Source of the DNA: Amphimedon queenslandica
Taxonomy: Eukaryota; Porifera; Demospongiae; Haplosclerida; Niphatidae
Direction of reading: 5' to 3'
Length of the DNA: 64,000 nucleotides
Assembly: GCF_000090795.2 (NCBI RefSeq)
Contig: NW_003546281.1
Location: forward strand, 364,142 to 428,141
Shown here: positions 37,761-49,173 of the stretch, piece after piece
Numbering within the stretch: position 1 is the first letter of the stretch
Layout: the number at the start of each line of letters is the position of its first letter
Notes under the pieces: model-generated
The model's database searches: none
What the model was told of the DNA's origin: nothing
What the model saw: only the letters and a program-made list of their open reading frames with translations
Position numbers and translations under genes: made by a program

Positions 37761-38350
37761 TGCCTGATGAAGTCTAAGGCTGAGATAAGAAACAGGTCAG
37801 ATATAGTTCAAGCAATGGAGGCTTTTCTGCAGTTACCAAAATTTTCTTCGTAAAATGAAGTACTTCTCTAATAGCTGGTAAAACATAAATCTGCTATTGA
37901 ATCAGATTATGTCTACATGTGTAGCTGAATTATTGGATGGGCAAGCTACAACTACACAGAAACAGACTGTAACATCAAGCTAAGGTTCATATTTGAGTGA
38001 GGATATCAACATGAGGAGCCACCAAAACAGCTACTTCAGGAAACAATTGATGCACCACAATCTTAGACAGTAGTTGGGTTTATTTTCTTAAGAGCATGTT
38101 TCCTGATGAACACCATAACCACTCCAAGGTAACATTATCCAGGTATAAGTAAATGAATAGTCTGCATATACAGAGAGACATAGCTGATAAAGGTTTAGAT
38201 AACTGCACCAGAGACACTCCAGACATAGATATTAGAGAAGGAAATGTCATGAATAGTTTGGCTTAATGTATGTGATTACATGCTCTTTTCATAGCCACGG
38301 CTAATGGGTAACAGGTACATCAGCAGGGAGTATCTTGCTTATCTTATGTA
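37740..38350 (+). repeat. Repeat block shared with 40115-40320 and 41200-41425
   Basis: 37745-37935 matches 40115-40320 (GGCTTTTCTGCAGTTACC, CTTCTCTAATAGCTGGTAAA, TTTACATGTGTAGCT). 38145-38345 matches 41200-41425 (AGAGAGACATAGCTGATAAA, GATTACATGCTCTTTT). Together with the duplicated HECT fragment this defines two diverged copies of one element flanking the gag-like gene. Confidence 0.7.
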
Positions 38351-38825
38351 TCTTACTTTTTTCCAATCTAATTTACTTTACAGCAGCTTTCTAAATAAAA
38401 GGATATAGCAGTACCAGAAAGAGTACAAAGGAGACCAATTAAAGTAAGTTAATTCTCAATAATTATACATACAAGTGACTACAAAATTCATGTAAGATCA
38501 CTTAATTTTTCTTCAATAATTATAATTCTTGATTACTGCCTTAATAACAGGTAATTTTGCATAATTGCAGTTTAAGCATCTAGGTTAAACGAAGTTAATA
38601 TCCATGAACTGGTCCACACTTGGCTATCGCTAGGGTTGGTCCGTGGGCGTGGCATTGCTGCTAGCACAGCGTGTTTGCTTGTGCTACAATCATATTGCTG
38701 GCTGCTGGCTGCTTTGTGCATTATTTGGCTGCTCTGTCTTTTTGTTTCTCTGACTCTTCCTTTCATTCTCTCTGACTCTCTCTTCATCCTCTCTGCTGCT
38801 TCAAAGCTCTTCGGACCGTAGCGTG

Positions 38826-40115
38826 ATGCCGCCAGGTTGTGGTCATGGTCGTGGTGGACGTGGCAAGTCTCGGGCGTCTCCCTTCCGCCGCTCTGGTCGC
38901 CCTGCCACTAGGGCCTCATCCTTAGCAGCAGCAAGCAGCCAAGATCCCTTAGTGAGTAATTCTGACAGTGTTACTCGGGAACCCTCCCCGGTACCCCAGG
39001 GTGGCGCATCGGCGTCACTAGATGAGCTCCGGGAGCTGATGCTCTCAATTTCGGACCAGCTGAGCACTCACCACAGAATACTGCCTGCCCCCACTGCTCC
39101 CGCTTCTCTTGGTCCCCAGAGGTCCCTGCCACCATGGAGTCAGTCTTCATCTCTGTTGGGAGACGGTCAGCAGCTGCTCCAGCAGCAATCCTATTCACTA
39201 CCTTCAGCTGTGTCAACAACCTCCCACCCTCAAACTATAGCCTTCCCACCCCCTCCAACGGTAGTATCATCACCTGGAGCGGGGGCTATTTCTTTTTTTC
39301 CGATGGCTGGCCCTAGGCTCCTTCCTGGGACAGGTTCTGCTGGTAAGTGGTAATAAAAATAAAATAAATAAAATTGATTGTGTAGCATATTCTTTATGTT
39401 GTATTGCACTTGTCAAATTCCAACATTCTGCCAATGCGCACTGCTACTGACATTATGTCTAGCCTTGTGCTCCCTCTTAGGTAGCTGTGCTGGAGTGTTG
39501 GGTGGGCTTCCCCCTCCACAAGGCTTGGTCTCGGTCCCTCTTTGCCCAGTGTCTCCTCCGGTGGCCCATACTGCCGTCTCCACACAGCTGTATAGTCCCT
39601 CTCAGGCTCCAGCTGTTCCCACTAGGCAAGCCTCAGGAGGGCTAGTACTCTCTCCCGATTACCAACCAATTCCTGCCAAACTGGTTGAGAAGGCCCGCTC
39701 AGGCGAGTTTATGGAGATGAGGGAATTTTTGTTGGACAATGTAAAGCTACTTGATAAGCTGGAGTCTACAGGGCTTCATCATGGTATGAGTCGGCCTCGC
39801 ATGCGTGAAGTGTCATCCCCACTGGCTTGGATTCATTGCTTCTTGGCATACACAGCTATCCGCTGTCAAGACCCTTTTGCCAGGGATATGTTGTCTTATG
39901 CAAGGCTGATCTTGGGGGAGGCTATGTGCCACGGAGGGACAGGGTGGCTCGAGTATGACAGAGCTGCAAGGCAACAAAGGGCCATTGATCCACTGAAACC
40001 TTGGAACATCATTGATCCGGGTCTTCATTCTGCGTTCATTTTAAGCCGCAGTACAGCCACCACGGTTAAGCGATGCTCCTCATGCCAAGGGGTCAATCAC
40101 ACTGCTAGCCAGTGA
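38826..40115 (+). CDS. DIRS-type gag-like protein (2 exons, 383 aa) of a tyrosine-recombinase retroelement
   Basis: Exons 38826-39342 and 39481-40115 are joined in phase (G|GT) across a 138-bp intron (GTAAGT...CTCTTAG). The N-terminus is Gly/Arg-rich (PPGCGHGRGGRGKSR), followed by a Ser/Pro/Gln-rich segment. The C-terminal half is the conserved core: LVEKARSGEFMEMREFLLDN, SPLAWIHCFLAY, GWLEYDRAARQQ, WNIIDPGLHSAFIL. It ends in CSSCQGVNHTASQ-stop: a zinc knuckle CxxCxxxxHxxxxC whose last Cys codon has become TGA. This layout matches ORF1 of DIRS-like elements. The region is GC-richer than the host background, and the partner recombinase is at 42210-43235. The downstream stop suggests the copy is damaged. 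Confidence 0.65.
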
Positions 40116-40829
40116 AGGAGTAGGTAGAGTATAATGATCTGTGAGCTTATGGAAGACTGAGGCTGAGATAAGGAATGGGTTAGCTATAGTCAATATTCCC
40201 AATGCAATGAAGGCTTTTCTGCAGTTACTGAAGTTTTCTTGAAGCAGATACTTCTCTAACAGCTGGTAAAGCATAAATCTGTCAATAAATGAGTTATGTT
40301 TACATGTGTAGCTAAATTATTAGATTTTTTGAGAGGGCAAGTTACAAACATCAAGCAAAGGTTCACATAATGATGTCATCCTTGTTCCTCAAGGCTCAGG
40401 TTTCCCCTTACCTAAATCTACTGTCCTGTATCGTTACTTGAGCGACATTCTCAAACTCAATATAACCAAATCCACCATCAAAATTTATCCCTTCCTCTGC
40501 TGAGGACCACAACCACACGATATGAAGAAGTATGACATGTACGTGTATGTCATGTACGACATACATGTACATAAAGAAGCCAATAAAGGCCCTTACTTCT
40601 GTAAAGACTGCATAATACAAAGTCAGAGAGAAACAATAAAGCTACAGAACATGCAGATAGCAACCCTGGAATAAGCATTTGATACTGTCTGCATAAAGTA
40701 GCTTTCTACTATTAGATTCCTATTACGAAAAACTAGCAGAGAATGCATTAAAGTATAGTGAAGCTATAGTCACACACACAAAGGATTTTAGGTATGGAGA
40801 AAATGCAATGAGATACAAAAATTACTAGC

Positions 40830-41170
40830 GAAATGTGTTGCAGAAGCAGATGAGCATATTAAGGATATGGAGGAATCAGACCATAATTATAGATCTTGTC
40901 AAGATTTGTCTGTCAAAGTTGGCAATAAAAAAGAGGTTCATTGACTGTTCTTAAAGGAGAAATGTTTCAATTTTCTCCTAATACTGTCCTAATAAGTGAT
41001 GTGTATGAAGTATTACTCTTGAAGCCTCTCCTCAGATGAATAAAATACAGCACTGCATGTATAACAAGCTCTAACCCTCAAGTTTGCTATAACTCAATAG
41101 TTTTAATAAAGCTTGAAGAAGAGATCATAAAAATTAAATATCGTGAGGTAATTGATGAGGCTTATATGTT
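40830..41170 (+). pseudogene. Second degraded copy of the HECT-domain fragment
   Basis: Nucleotide match to 36400-36740: AAATGTGTTGCAGAAGCA, ATTAAGGATATGGAGGAATC, GTCAAGATTTGTCTGTCAAA and TCAATAGTTTTAATAAAGCT. Frameshifts and stops prevent any product. Confidence 0.65.
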
Positions 41171-41443
41171 TACAAAATTAATGTATGAATTAATTGTAAT
41201 GGTATAAGTAAATGAAAAGTCTGCATGTACATGCAGAGAGACATGGCTGATAAAAGTTTGGGTAACTGCAACAGAGACACTCCAGAAATGGATATTGGAG
41301 AAAGAGATAACGAAAATGTCATCAATAAGGAAAGTTTTGCTTAATTCACTTTTTGTACATGATTACATGCTCTTTTTGTAGACACAGCTGATAAAAATTT
41401 GGGTAACAAGTACATCAGTAGGTAATTTTCTATCACCTCAGTT

Positions 41444-41870
41444 AGTTTATAAGGGTAAGAGCAGGAAGTGTGTACCGACAATAAAGTTTCATGATGATTA
41501 GGATGTGACTTTCAGTCAATCATTGGTCCAGTGAAAACACAATGAAATCCTATCTAAGGAAAGTTATAATACCCTATGTTAATAAGAAACGAGAAGAATA
41601 AAGGCTTCCCAAGCATCACGCAGGTCTTGTGCTCTTTGATAATTTCAAAGCACAGTGCACTGACAATTGTACTGATCAATTACAGCCATTAGATTTAAGC
41701 ATGAATGAAGCTACTAAGAACTATTGAAGGAACAGTTTTCAGAAATGGCATTCTAAAGAGATTATGGAGCAAACTGATTCCGAAGAAAAAACTATTCCAG
41801 TTGACCATAAAATGTCAGTTGAAGTCAGCAGTGTTCTGGCCCTTTGTGTGTTATGGTGGTGAGAAGTTTT
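41444..41870 (+). pseudogene. Pogo/DDE_1-type transposase catalytic-domain remnant
   Basis: Across shifting frames one reads GKSRKCVPTIKFHDD, NHWSSENTMKSYLRK, LVLFDNFKAQCT and CTDQLQPLDLSMNEATKN. These are the ordered motifs of DDE_1 transposases, with the second catalytic Asp in LxxFDNFKAQ and the last in QPLDLSxN. The sequence between FKAQC and CTDQ is deleted, and stops interrupt the frame. Inactive. Confidence 0.7.
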
Positions 41871-42209
41871 ATGATTTTGTGAAAGACTGTGTAATGTTAG
41901 ACCCAAATGTTGAGGTGTTAGTACTACCTGGGTTAGCTGGCAGTCAGCTCCCTGTGGGGACAGCCTTGTTGGCTTTAAGATTTGACCTTAGAGGAGGTCC
42001 TTGCAGGCCCCTTTGATGTTGGGCTGGCTGTGCTGTGCGCAGCACTGCCTAGTTGTGCGCAGCACCGCCTAGTTGTGATTGTGTGGTAAGGTCTGTTTGT
42101 TAATAAGTCTGGGTGGGCAGGGTGTGGTTGGGAATGGTTATTATTGTGTGTTTGGTCAGTATTGGCATGAAAGATTAATTAATTTAGTTCTAACAAGTTA
42201 CTTACATGA

Positions 42210-43235
42210 ATGTTTTTTGCATGCTTAGAGTTTTCTGGGGCCAAGGTATGGCAGCAGATTAATGCCTTCCAGGATCCAGAACTTGTCCGTTTGGCTGCAG
42301 CTCTCCCAGATACACTATTGAAAGCTAGAGCTGATTCGACCACTAAGAAGTACATTGGAGCCTATAAGAGGTGGGCCAAGCAGGCTTCGACCAAGAGAGA
42401 GTTATCGGTACAGCCAGTGGAAGCAGCACAATTTGTCTTATATCTCCAGCATTTAGGAGAGTCAACGAATTCTAGAGCAGCGGTGACAGAAGCAGTAAAT
42501 GCAGTGTCCTGGGTTCAAAGGCTCGCTGGTGAGGAAGAAATATCAGGAAATACATTAGTGAAATATGTGGTTGAAGGGTTTCAGCATAAGCTAGCTCAAC
42601 CTAAAAGAAGGAAGGAGCCTATTACTGTGGTAATGTTGCAACAGTTGGTTGAGTCAATGGGTGTTAGTCCTACACTCACTGAGGTAAGGCTGGCCGCTAT
42701 TTGCTTACTGGCCTTTGCAGCATTCGTGAGGTTTAATGAGATCAGCAAGTTGAAGTGTGCAGATATTAGGATTAGTGAAGAAAAGATGGAGGTAATGATA
42801 AGATCAAGTAAGACAGATCAGTATAGGCAAGGAGATATAATACCTATAGCTAGGTCAGGATTACCTACCTGTCCTGTAAGGATGATGGAGAGTTATTTCA
42901 GTCTTGGAAGGATCGAGCCAACCTCACAGCAGTTCTTATTTAGGCCTATCATTAGTACTAAAAATGGGGAGTCTCTCAGAAGGGAAGGCAGTCTCAGTTA
43001 CTCGAGATTGAGGGAAATCGTCTTGGCTAAAATTGGGGATATGGGTTATGATGCTAGTCGTTTTGGGCTGCATAGTTTCAGGGCGGGAGGAGCTACAGCA
43101 GCAGCTAACAACCCAGAGTTACCTGATCGGTTGTTCAAGCGGCATGGGCGCTGGAGATCCGAGACTGCAAAAGATGGTTATGTAAAGGATGATGAGGAGC
43201 GTCGTCTCTCTGTCTCACGAAAGATTGGACTTTAA
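42210..43235 (+). CDS. Tyrosine recombinase (integrase) of a DIRS-like/YR element
   Basis: Frame of 341 residues with an N-terminal SAM-like core-binding domain (about 35-130) and a C-terminal catalytic domain. All expected catalytic residues are visible: Arg174 in FVRFNEISKLK, Lys201 in SSKTDQ, His288-x-x-Arg291 in LHSFRAGG, His312 in KRHGRW and the nucleophile Tyr324 in KDGYV. A splice acceptor (GCATGCTTAG) ends at 42228, so the true first coding exon may be 42229-43235 joined to an unseen upstream exon. The frame is intact and the sequence is GC-richer than its surroundings. It would cut and rejoin element DNA through a 3'-phosphotyrosine intermediate. Confidence 0.85.
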   Translation: MFFACLEFSGAKVWQQINAFQDPELVRLAAALPDTLLKARADSTTKKYIGAYKRWAKQASTKRELSVQPVEAAQFVLYLQHLGESTNSRAAVTEAVNAVSWVQRLAGEEEISGNTLVKYVVEGFQHKLAQPKRRKEPITVVMLQQLVESMGVSPTLTEVRLAAICLLAFAAFVRFNEISKLKCADIRISEEKMEVMIRSSKTDQYRQGDIIPIARSGLPTCPVRMMESYFSLGRIEPTSQQFLFRPIISTKNGESLRREGSLSYSRLREIVLAKIGDMGYDASRFGLHSFRAGGATAAANNPELPDRLFKRHGRWRSETAKDGYVKDDEERRLSVSRKIGL

Positions 43236-45277
43236 AAATGACCCCTAGTGGAGCCCGTTCTTTGGATACTCTAACAGTTTAGTTGTTAATTTGTTACATG
43301 AGTGTGCACACTGCACTTAAATCCTAATTTTCTGTGATTAATGATGGGTGGGTGAGGAAGGCTGGTAGAATAGGGAGGTGCAATTTCTGCTTGTTTGAAG
43401 AGGCTTGTGTCTACCAAATTGGAATTTAAATCACATTCCATTACTCTGGAGATTAGGCCTGAGATTTAGTGATACAGAATCCTATGTGGATTATTGCTAC
43501 TAGCTGCAATAGTGATGATAGTGAAAATAATAATTTGGGAGTGGCTGGTACTTTTCGGCAGAAATCGGGAGGACAATCTACAGCACCACAGACAGTACTG
43601 GTACCTGTAGTCTTCTCTCTATATTTTAATCGTAGTCATCATCAGATTCTGGTCAGACCATAAGCATGAAAATAGAAGGTTCTACAACTACTAAGCATGA
43701 TGGAACCAGTCCTCTAACCCTGTTCTTAATGTGTTACCAACTCCTTCACATATAATGTCTCAAGGTATATTATGTATTATATTGTTGATAATAGTAAGAT
43801 ATCCAATGAAAATTAAAGGTTCTACTACTACTACTAAGTATGATGGAGCCAGCTCTAGTTTGTCCTCTAACCCTGTTCTTAATGTGTTATATAGTAACAT
43901 TGACCCTACGTCAGAATGCATGAATTGAAAGACTGATTTCATGAAGGAACTAAGCTGCTCGTATGGGTTTGCCTGCTTTTTATTTTCTTTATCTGATGAG
44001 AAACTCACTGCATTTCAATAATATTTGAAGAGGAAATGTAGACCTGGCATTCATCAGTAGGTCTCAGAAGGTGAAATCCTAACAATGAAAGTTAATACCT
44101 ATTTATCTATTGTCAAGTGATGGAAGAGAAGCACTGTAATGGTCTTGAAACAATTGTAATGTTACTGAGAATAGGAAATTATCCGACTTTGACTTTTAAA
44201 TATGCAAATGCTACAGACAGCAGTTTTTCCTCTCCAAAGCTGTGGTATTTTGATATATGATACAACCAGAGTGCAGTTATAAACAAGGAGAAGTAAAATC
44301 AAAGCACATGGACACTGAAGAGTACTTGATGCCATTACTACCATCCACGTGTGGCTATTGGGTAGGTGGATAAAATAAAATAGCCACTACAGCTACTATC
44401 AAGAAGAGGTGGAAAAAAGAATTTGAACGATGTGTACGACCAAAAGGAAAGGCCAATACAATTCTAGGTAAAGTATAAAGCTATCTTAACCTCATATACA
44501 TACAAAGATAAGGATAAAGACAGTAAAACTGGGCAGCATGATACTATAATAGGCAGCCATATGCTTTTACATTGTGTAAGCCTTTCAAGATATGCTTTAA
44601 GGCAGGGTTTAACTCTACATACCCCTTAGATAACACTAATTTCCACTTCTCTGCCTTAGAACTGAGTTTTATAATAAAGAAACATATACATGTAGTTTTC
44701 GAATGTGACAAATAACAGCAAAAGATTGCTACTTGAACAATAAAAGAACATGTAGGATGAAGGAGAAACAGTTATTATACAGAAACCTGAACTACAGACA
44801 GAATTATAATGATCCTAAGCCCTTTTATTCTTCAGAAACAGAATGTACCATTCTTTATCAATTTGGAATGAAGATATAACCAATGCTTGGATAGTAGAGT
44901 TTAGAGGACAATGTTCTGAGGCATCATTCAGTGATACAACATTCCTTAATATCAGTAAGTATAATAATAATTCAATATTTGAATGAGAGAGAGGAAATGT
45001 ACAATCATTCCAAAATAAATTATAGATATTTACACGTATACATGTACAAATGTACATGTAAATACTCATATTTGATAGAAGCAAGAATGCCCTTTGCTTT
45101 TACAGAAGTTTCTTAGCATAGTTTAGTTTTCTTTTCTTATTTGAGTAGCACAATGGTCTTATTTGTAATAATTATATGAAGTTACTGTACCAGCTGTAGT
45201 AAAATCTTAGCTGAATCAAAGTTTTTAGGCTTAGGGGCTGCTGCTTCTTAAACCTATCAGTGGAAATTGAGGAGCTG
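43236..45277. other. Intergenic, no convincing gene
   Basis: Contains two imperfect copies (about 43675-43740 and 43808-43895) of a GGTTCTACTACTACTAAGxATGATGGA...CCCTGTTCTTAATGTGTTA segment. A short exon-like frame lies near 44395-44465 (KKRWKKEFERCV...ILG before GTAAAG). None could be linked into a gene. Confidence 0.4.
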
Positions 45278-45390
45278 GTACCTATGGTGGCCCAGAAGTA
45301 TAATCCGTTGACGGACACGGTTGCCGAGAAGGTCACCCCGTCAACGGACCCAAAACCCGTACACGGCTACTTTCCCTGCCCGGGTAACAA
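45278..45390 (+). repeat. GC-rich terminal inverted repeat, left copy (113 bp)
   Basis: Starts GTACCTATGGTGGCCCAGAA and differs at only about three or four positions from the reverse complement of 49174-49285. It contains an internal hairpin, CCGTTGACGG paired with CCGTCAACGG. Its GC content is far above the background. Together the two copies bracket the kinase gene. Confidence 0.95.
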
Positions 45391-45545
45391 TAATCCCTGG
45401 CATGTAACGGTAATCCTGGGAGGGGTGACATCATAGATATCGATACTTAATATCGGACGCGGGTAACTGATGTGATTGTCACGTGACTTGCCAAGTGGCT
45501 ACAGAATCTTACCACGCCCTTCTTGATATTCTTCACCCATCAATC

Positions 45546-48394
45546 ATGTCTCGAGAGCAAATCGTCTCTAGTATAGTTTCTTTAAGCGAATCTATGGTCG
45601 ATAAAGTTACACAATTAGTTCAAGAGGAGGAGGATGAATCCGGTTTGTTATATACTTGTTGCTTGTGTGTTGTTCAATGTTTATATGTTTTGTACATAGC
45701 TGACCTAGTCCAACGTGGAAGACTGCTTCAGGTGAAAGCTAAGAAGAAAGCGTCTGGTAATAAGAAAGCTGCTACAGTGACACATCGTGTTAAAAATGCT
45801 GTTCAGGTAATGCAGACTGATGAATGTGTACTAGTTTATACTAATTTATGTGGCTCACTCAGGTCAGTTGTTGCTACATGAATGAAAAAGGCATAGGTTA
45901 TGTGAAGGGTTCACCAATGTACGAAGTTGATTTCCTAAAAACTGATTCTTATTCAACAGTTGTTTCAAAAATTGCTATAGCACTTGAGGTTGACAATCCA
46001 GACATGGTGCTTCTGACCACAAGAGGCTGTATCATTAGAGATGAGCTTATTGATACTGGTGGGGGGAAAATACAAGCATGGACATTAGGAGGATACTTGG
46101 GGAAGCGGCACATTGCTCCAGAAAAGCTATCATTAGGTATTGGTAAATGTGTTTCATCACTGCCTCCTAAGAAAAGGAAAATTCAAAGTATGTTATACTT
46201 GTGCATTTGAATTAATGATTATTATCACTAATAATAGAAATAGATAGTGGTTTCTTGGATGAATCTTATGGTGACAGTAGATGTGACACTAATGTTGGTG
46301 GTTATCTGGATGAGTCAGAAAGCAATAGTATTGCTAATACTAAAGAAGACAAGGATGTGATTGAAGGTATATAATATGAGTCGTATATTGTTGATTATGT
46401 TGATAATGTTACAGTATTTTATTGTTATGAAGACGATTGCATTCCCTTGACTCGGGATGAAGTGTGGTCTAAAATAAATGGTATGCCAGGATTAATGGAT
46501 ACTTCTGTTGGTGCATTTAATCCACCTGTTGGGTTTGAGGTTTTTAAAATCAATATAAAACGAGGTAATAGTAAGTGTATAAATTAATGGGAACTATCTT
46601 GCTTTTAGGAGATGATATCACTACTGTCTTTGGACCTGACATTTCAAGTGAGAAAAGTAGTCATATAGATGGTTCATATACAAAATCTGCAGGTTCTTTT
46701 ACTTCTGAAAGTGATCCCCTTGTTACAAGACCCGATAAACCTATCCCTCTTGTTGCCATTTATCCTGAAAAATGCAAATACAAGTGGCATTGTCCGATGA
46801 ATAAAAATTTAGAATTTCCGTATTTTCCAGTCATCTATGTTAATAAGCCCCTCTTGTATGTCTGTGAAGTGTACATAAATGACCAAAAGAAGTCTACAGC
46901 AATTTTTGATGTTAAACTAGCTCCTAACTTTGGTGAGTGTACTTATTCCACCAACATTCTTGTCATGATTTCAATCAATGTGTAGATCAGTGTGAATTGA
47001 CCAGTGTTGCAAGTAAAATTATAATTGTTCTTAATTTCATTTATCATTCTTTCAGCTCCAGCATCTTATTCTTATCAGCACAGGCCAGTAAAAACAGTCC
47101 AGATGGCTGCACCATACTGTATAACTGTTTCTAAATTGGTTTTACCTTTAAATCCTTGTTAATAGTTCAGTCCTTAGAGTTTACTCAAGAGGAAATAATG
47201 TAAGCTACAAATAATTTGTCAACTGAATTAGGGAGTGGTGGATTTGGTAAAGTCTTCCTTGCTAATAACTTAAGAAGCAAAGGCACAAAAGCAGCAGTAA
47301 AAGTACTAACCACAGTATAATATTTTATGATTTGGCATTAATGCATTCATATTATGTCATTAGGAAGGAGCTCAAGCACTGATTGGTAGTACCCCGTCAG
47401 CACAAATTAAAGCAGAGTTGTCTGCCCTTATGAAGTACATCATTGTGTAAAAATGAACTCCATCATATATTGATTATTTTAGGTTCAGGCATGAGAATGT
47501 GTTGGAAGTAATGGGATTTTGCTTTTCAGAGAACTTCAGGGCGCTAATTTATCAGTACATGGCGAATGATACTTTGTTTGCCTGGATTCATCAGGTACAC
47601 CTCATTGTACATTGTTGAACACTGCTTCAGATATTGCATTGTAGCCATCAAAAAGTTTAGGATTTACTGTCAGAAAGTCTATACTGATAGACATGTTTAG
47701 AGGTGTATCATATCTACATGCTGGACAACTTATTCACCAAGATATAAAAAGGTAGTTGTAATTACATTTACATTATGTATTATCTTCATTTTGTAAATAA
47801 AGTAGCAACATTTTACTTGATGAGCACTTCAATGCTCGAGTCGGAGACTTTGGCATTGCCTATGAAGTGCCATCATCTATATCTGGACGTACACTAGTCA
47901 CTGCTCCACTTCTTGCTAGAAGTGATGGCTATTACCCACCTAAAATTCTTACTGGAAAAGTTTCAGCACTATCTGATGTTTACAGTTGTGGTGTAGTAAG
48001 CTCTTAATTTTTTATTCATATATGTATGTGTATGTGTATGTAGGTGGTATTGGAGGTTTATTGTGGAATGGTGGCATATCAGAAAGATAGAGCGGATCCT
48101 GATCTGGTTTGCATTGAAATTTTGATTGTAACAATTATCATAGTAATTATTTATAGGTAAACTTTACTGAAGATCAGAGGGCTGATTCTAAAGCTTTCTT
48201 TTCAATGGCTGACATTCATGTGAGGGAATCTTTATCTCAGGAAGATGCAGAAATGTTTAGAAGTGTTGTAAATGGATGTGTTCAGCGTTATAGCAAGAGG
48301 TGGACAGCAACAAAGGTAAAAAATATGTAACAATTTTCATGTTAAATGTTGACATTAGGTACTTGATGTACTCCATGATGACAATGACATATAA
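45546..48394 (+). pseudogene. IRAK/Pelle-like (RLK-type) protein kinase gene, 15 exons, with in-frame stop
   Basis: Exons: 45546-45642, 45700-45806, 45863-46187, 46238-46366, 46415-46564, 46609-46932, 47056-47138, 47171-47314, 47364-47434, 47483-47594, 47645-47751, 47803-47995, 48044-48106, 48157-48315, 48359-48394. All phases agree. Exons 1-7 encode an unrecognised N-terminal region ([34 protein letters not shown]). Exons 8-15 encode a kinase with FTQEEIM-stop-ATNNLS, the G-loop [31 protein letters not shown], catalytic loop LIHQDIKSSNILLD (HQD, not HRD), VGDFGIA and SDVYSCGV. The FTxEEIxxATNNF lead-in is typical of the Pelle/IRAK/plant-RLK clade. A TAA at 47201-47203 lies exactly in this lead-in, and the preceding intron is only 32 bp. 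So this is either a recent pseudogene, an assembly error, or a truncated product. Otherwise the exon structure is well preserved. Confidence 0.75.
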
Positions 48395-48499
48395 ACTACT
48401 ACTACTAGGCTCTGTATATCATTTATTCATTATTTAGTATCATTTTGCAACATGTATTTTCATTCAATCATAATTAATTCAACTCTATGTTATTTACAA

Positions 48500-48742
48500 T
48501 ATGTGACCATAATTGACAAAAGGTACCTTATGGTGGGTAGTGAAATTTGTCTTTCTAGCCTAAGAAATCCAACTTCCTGAGTCCCATTTATCATAAAATT
48601 ACTCCACAAGATGCAAAAAGTTACCATGAAACTTTTAGAAACAATGATTGTCTAACAAAGCACTCACAGGTTGATATTTTCCAATATAACGATCAATTTT
48701 AAAATCCGCCATAAGGGCCCTTTTGTCAATTATGGTCACATA
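48500..48742. mobile_element. 243-bp MITE with ~37-bp terminal inverted repeats
   Basis: The left end TATGTGACCATAATTGACAA is matched in reverse complement at the right end (48706-48742) with about three mismatches over 37 bp. TA on both flanks fits a TA target duplication. Non-coding. It overlaps the end of the minus-strand ORF at 48736-48960. Confidence 0.85.
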
Positions 48743-48960
48743 TACAAATATATATCTTCAATGTTACTATGTGTAATATCCTCTTGCTTCAATCCAAGTG
48801 ATGACTCAAGAAGATTATCTACCACTTCCTTGAATGAGTTGGAATAAAAATCTGGCTTGGACACGCTTTCATTTCTCATCGCATAAATCAATAAAGGAAC
48901 ATCAATTGGTTGAATAATCTTTATAGGGTGTCCACAAGAAAAACTGCTCCCTAATAACAC
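48736..48960 (-). pseudogene. Orphan minus-strand exon truncated by a MITE
   Basis: Opens at a good acceptor (CCATTTTACAG, minus strand) above 48960 and runs 74 codons: VLLGSSFSCGHPIKIIQPID ... FKEVVDNLLESSLGLKQEDI. The stop TGA comes from the terminal repeat of the adjacent MITE. A possible preceding exon at about 49006-49130 (VVKALIIKILEISEKAKGY) does not match it in phase. Family not recognised; not connectable to the LOTUS-Tudor gene, whose own stop is at 51563. Confidence 0.35.
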
Positions 48961-49173
48961 CTGTAAAATGGTAAAAATATAAAGAGATTACTCGGTGACT
49001 CACTTTCCTCGATGTTAGCCAATATAATTATGAAAACTCTTAAATGTTTCCAAACAGCTCTATACCCTTTAGCTTTTTCAGAAATTTCAAGAATTTTAAT
49101 TATCAGTGCCTTAACAACAGAATACCGTAATTGGAATCAGACGTCGGGAAATCATCTTACCCTCCCGGAAATT

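Noticed and set aside
48736-48960. Considered as the last exon of the LOTUS-Tudor gene
   Set aside because: Phase does not match the 51563 exon, which already ends in a stop codon, and direct repeats plus the inverted repeat lie between them.
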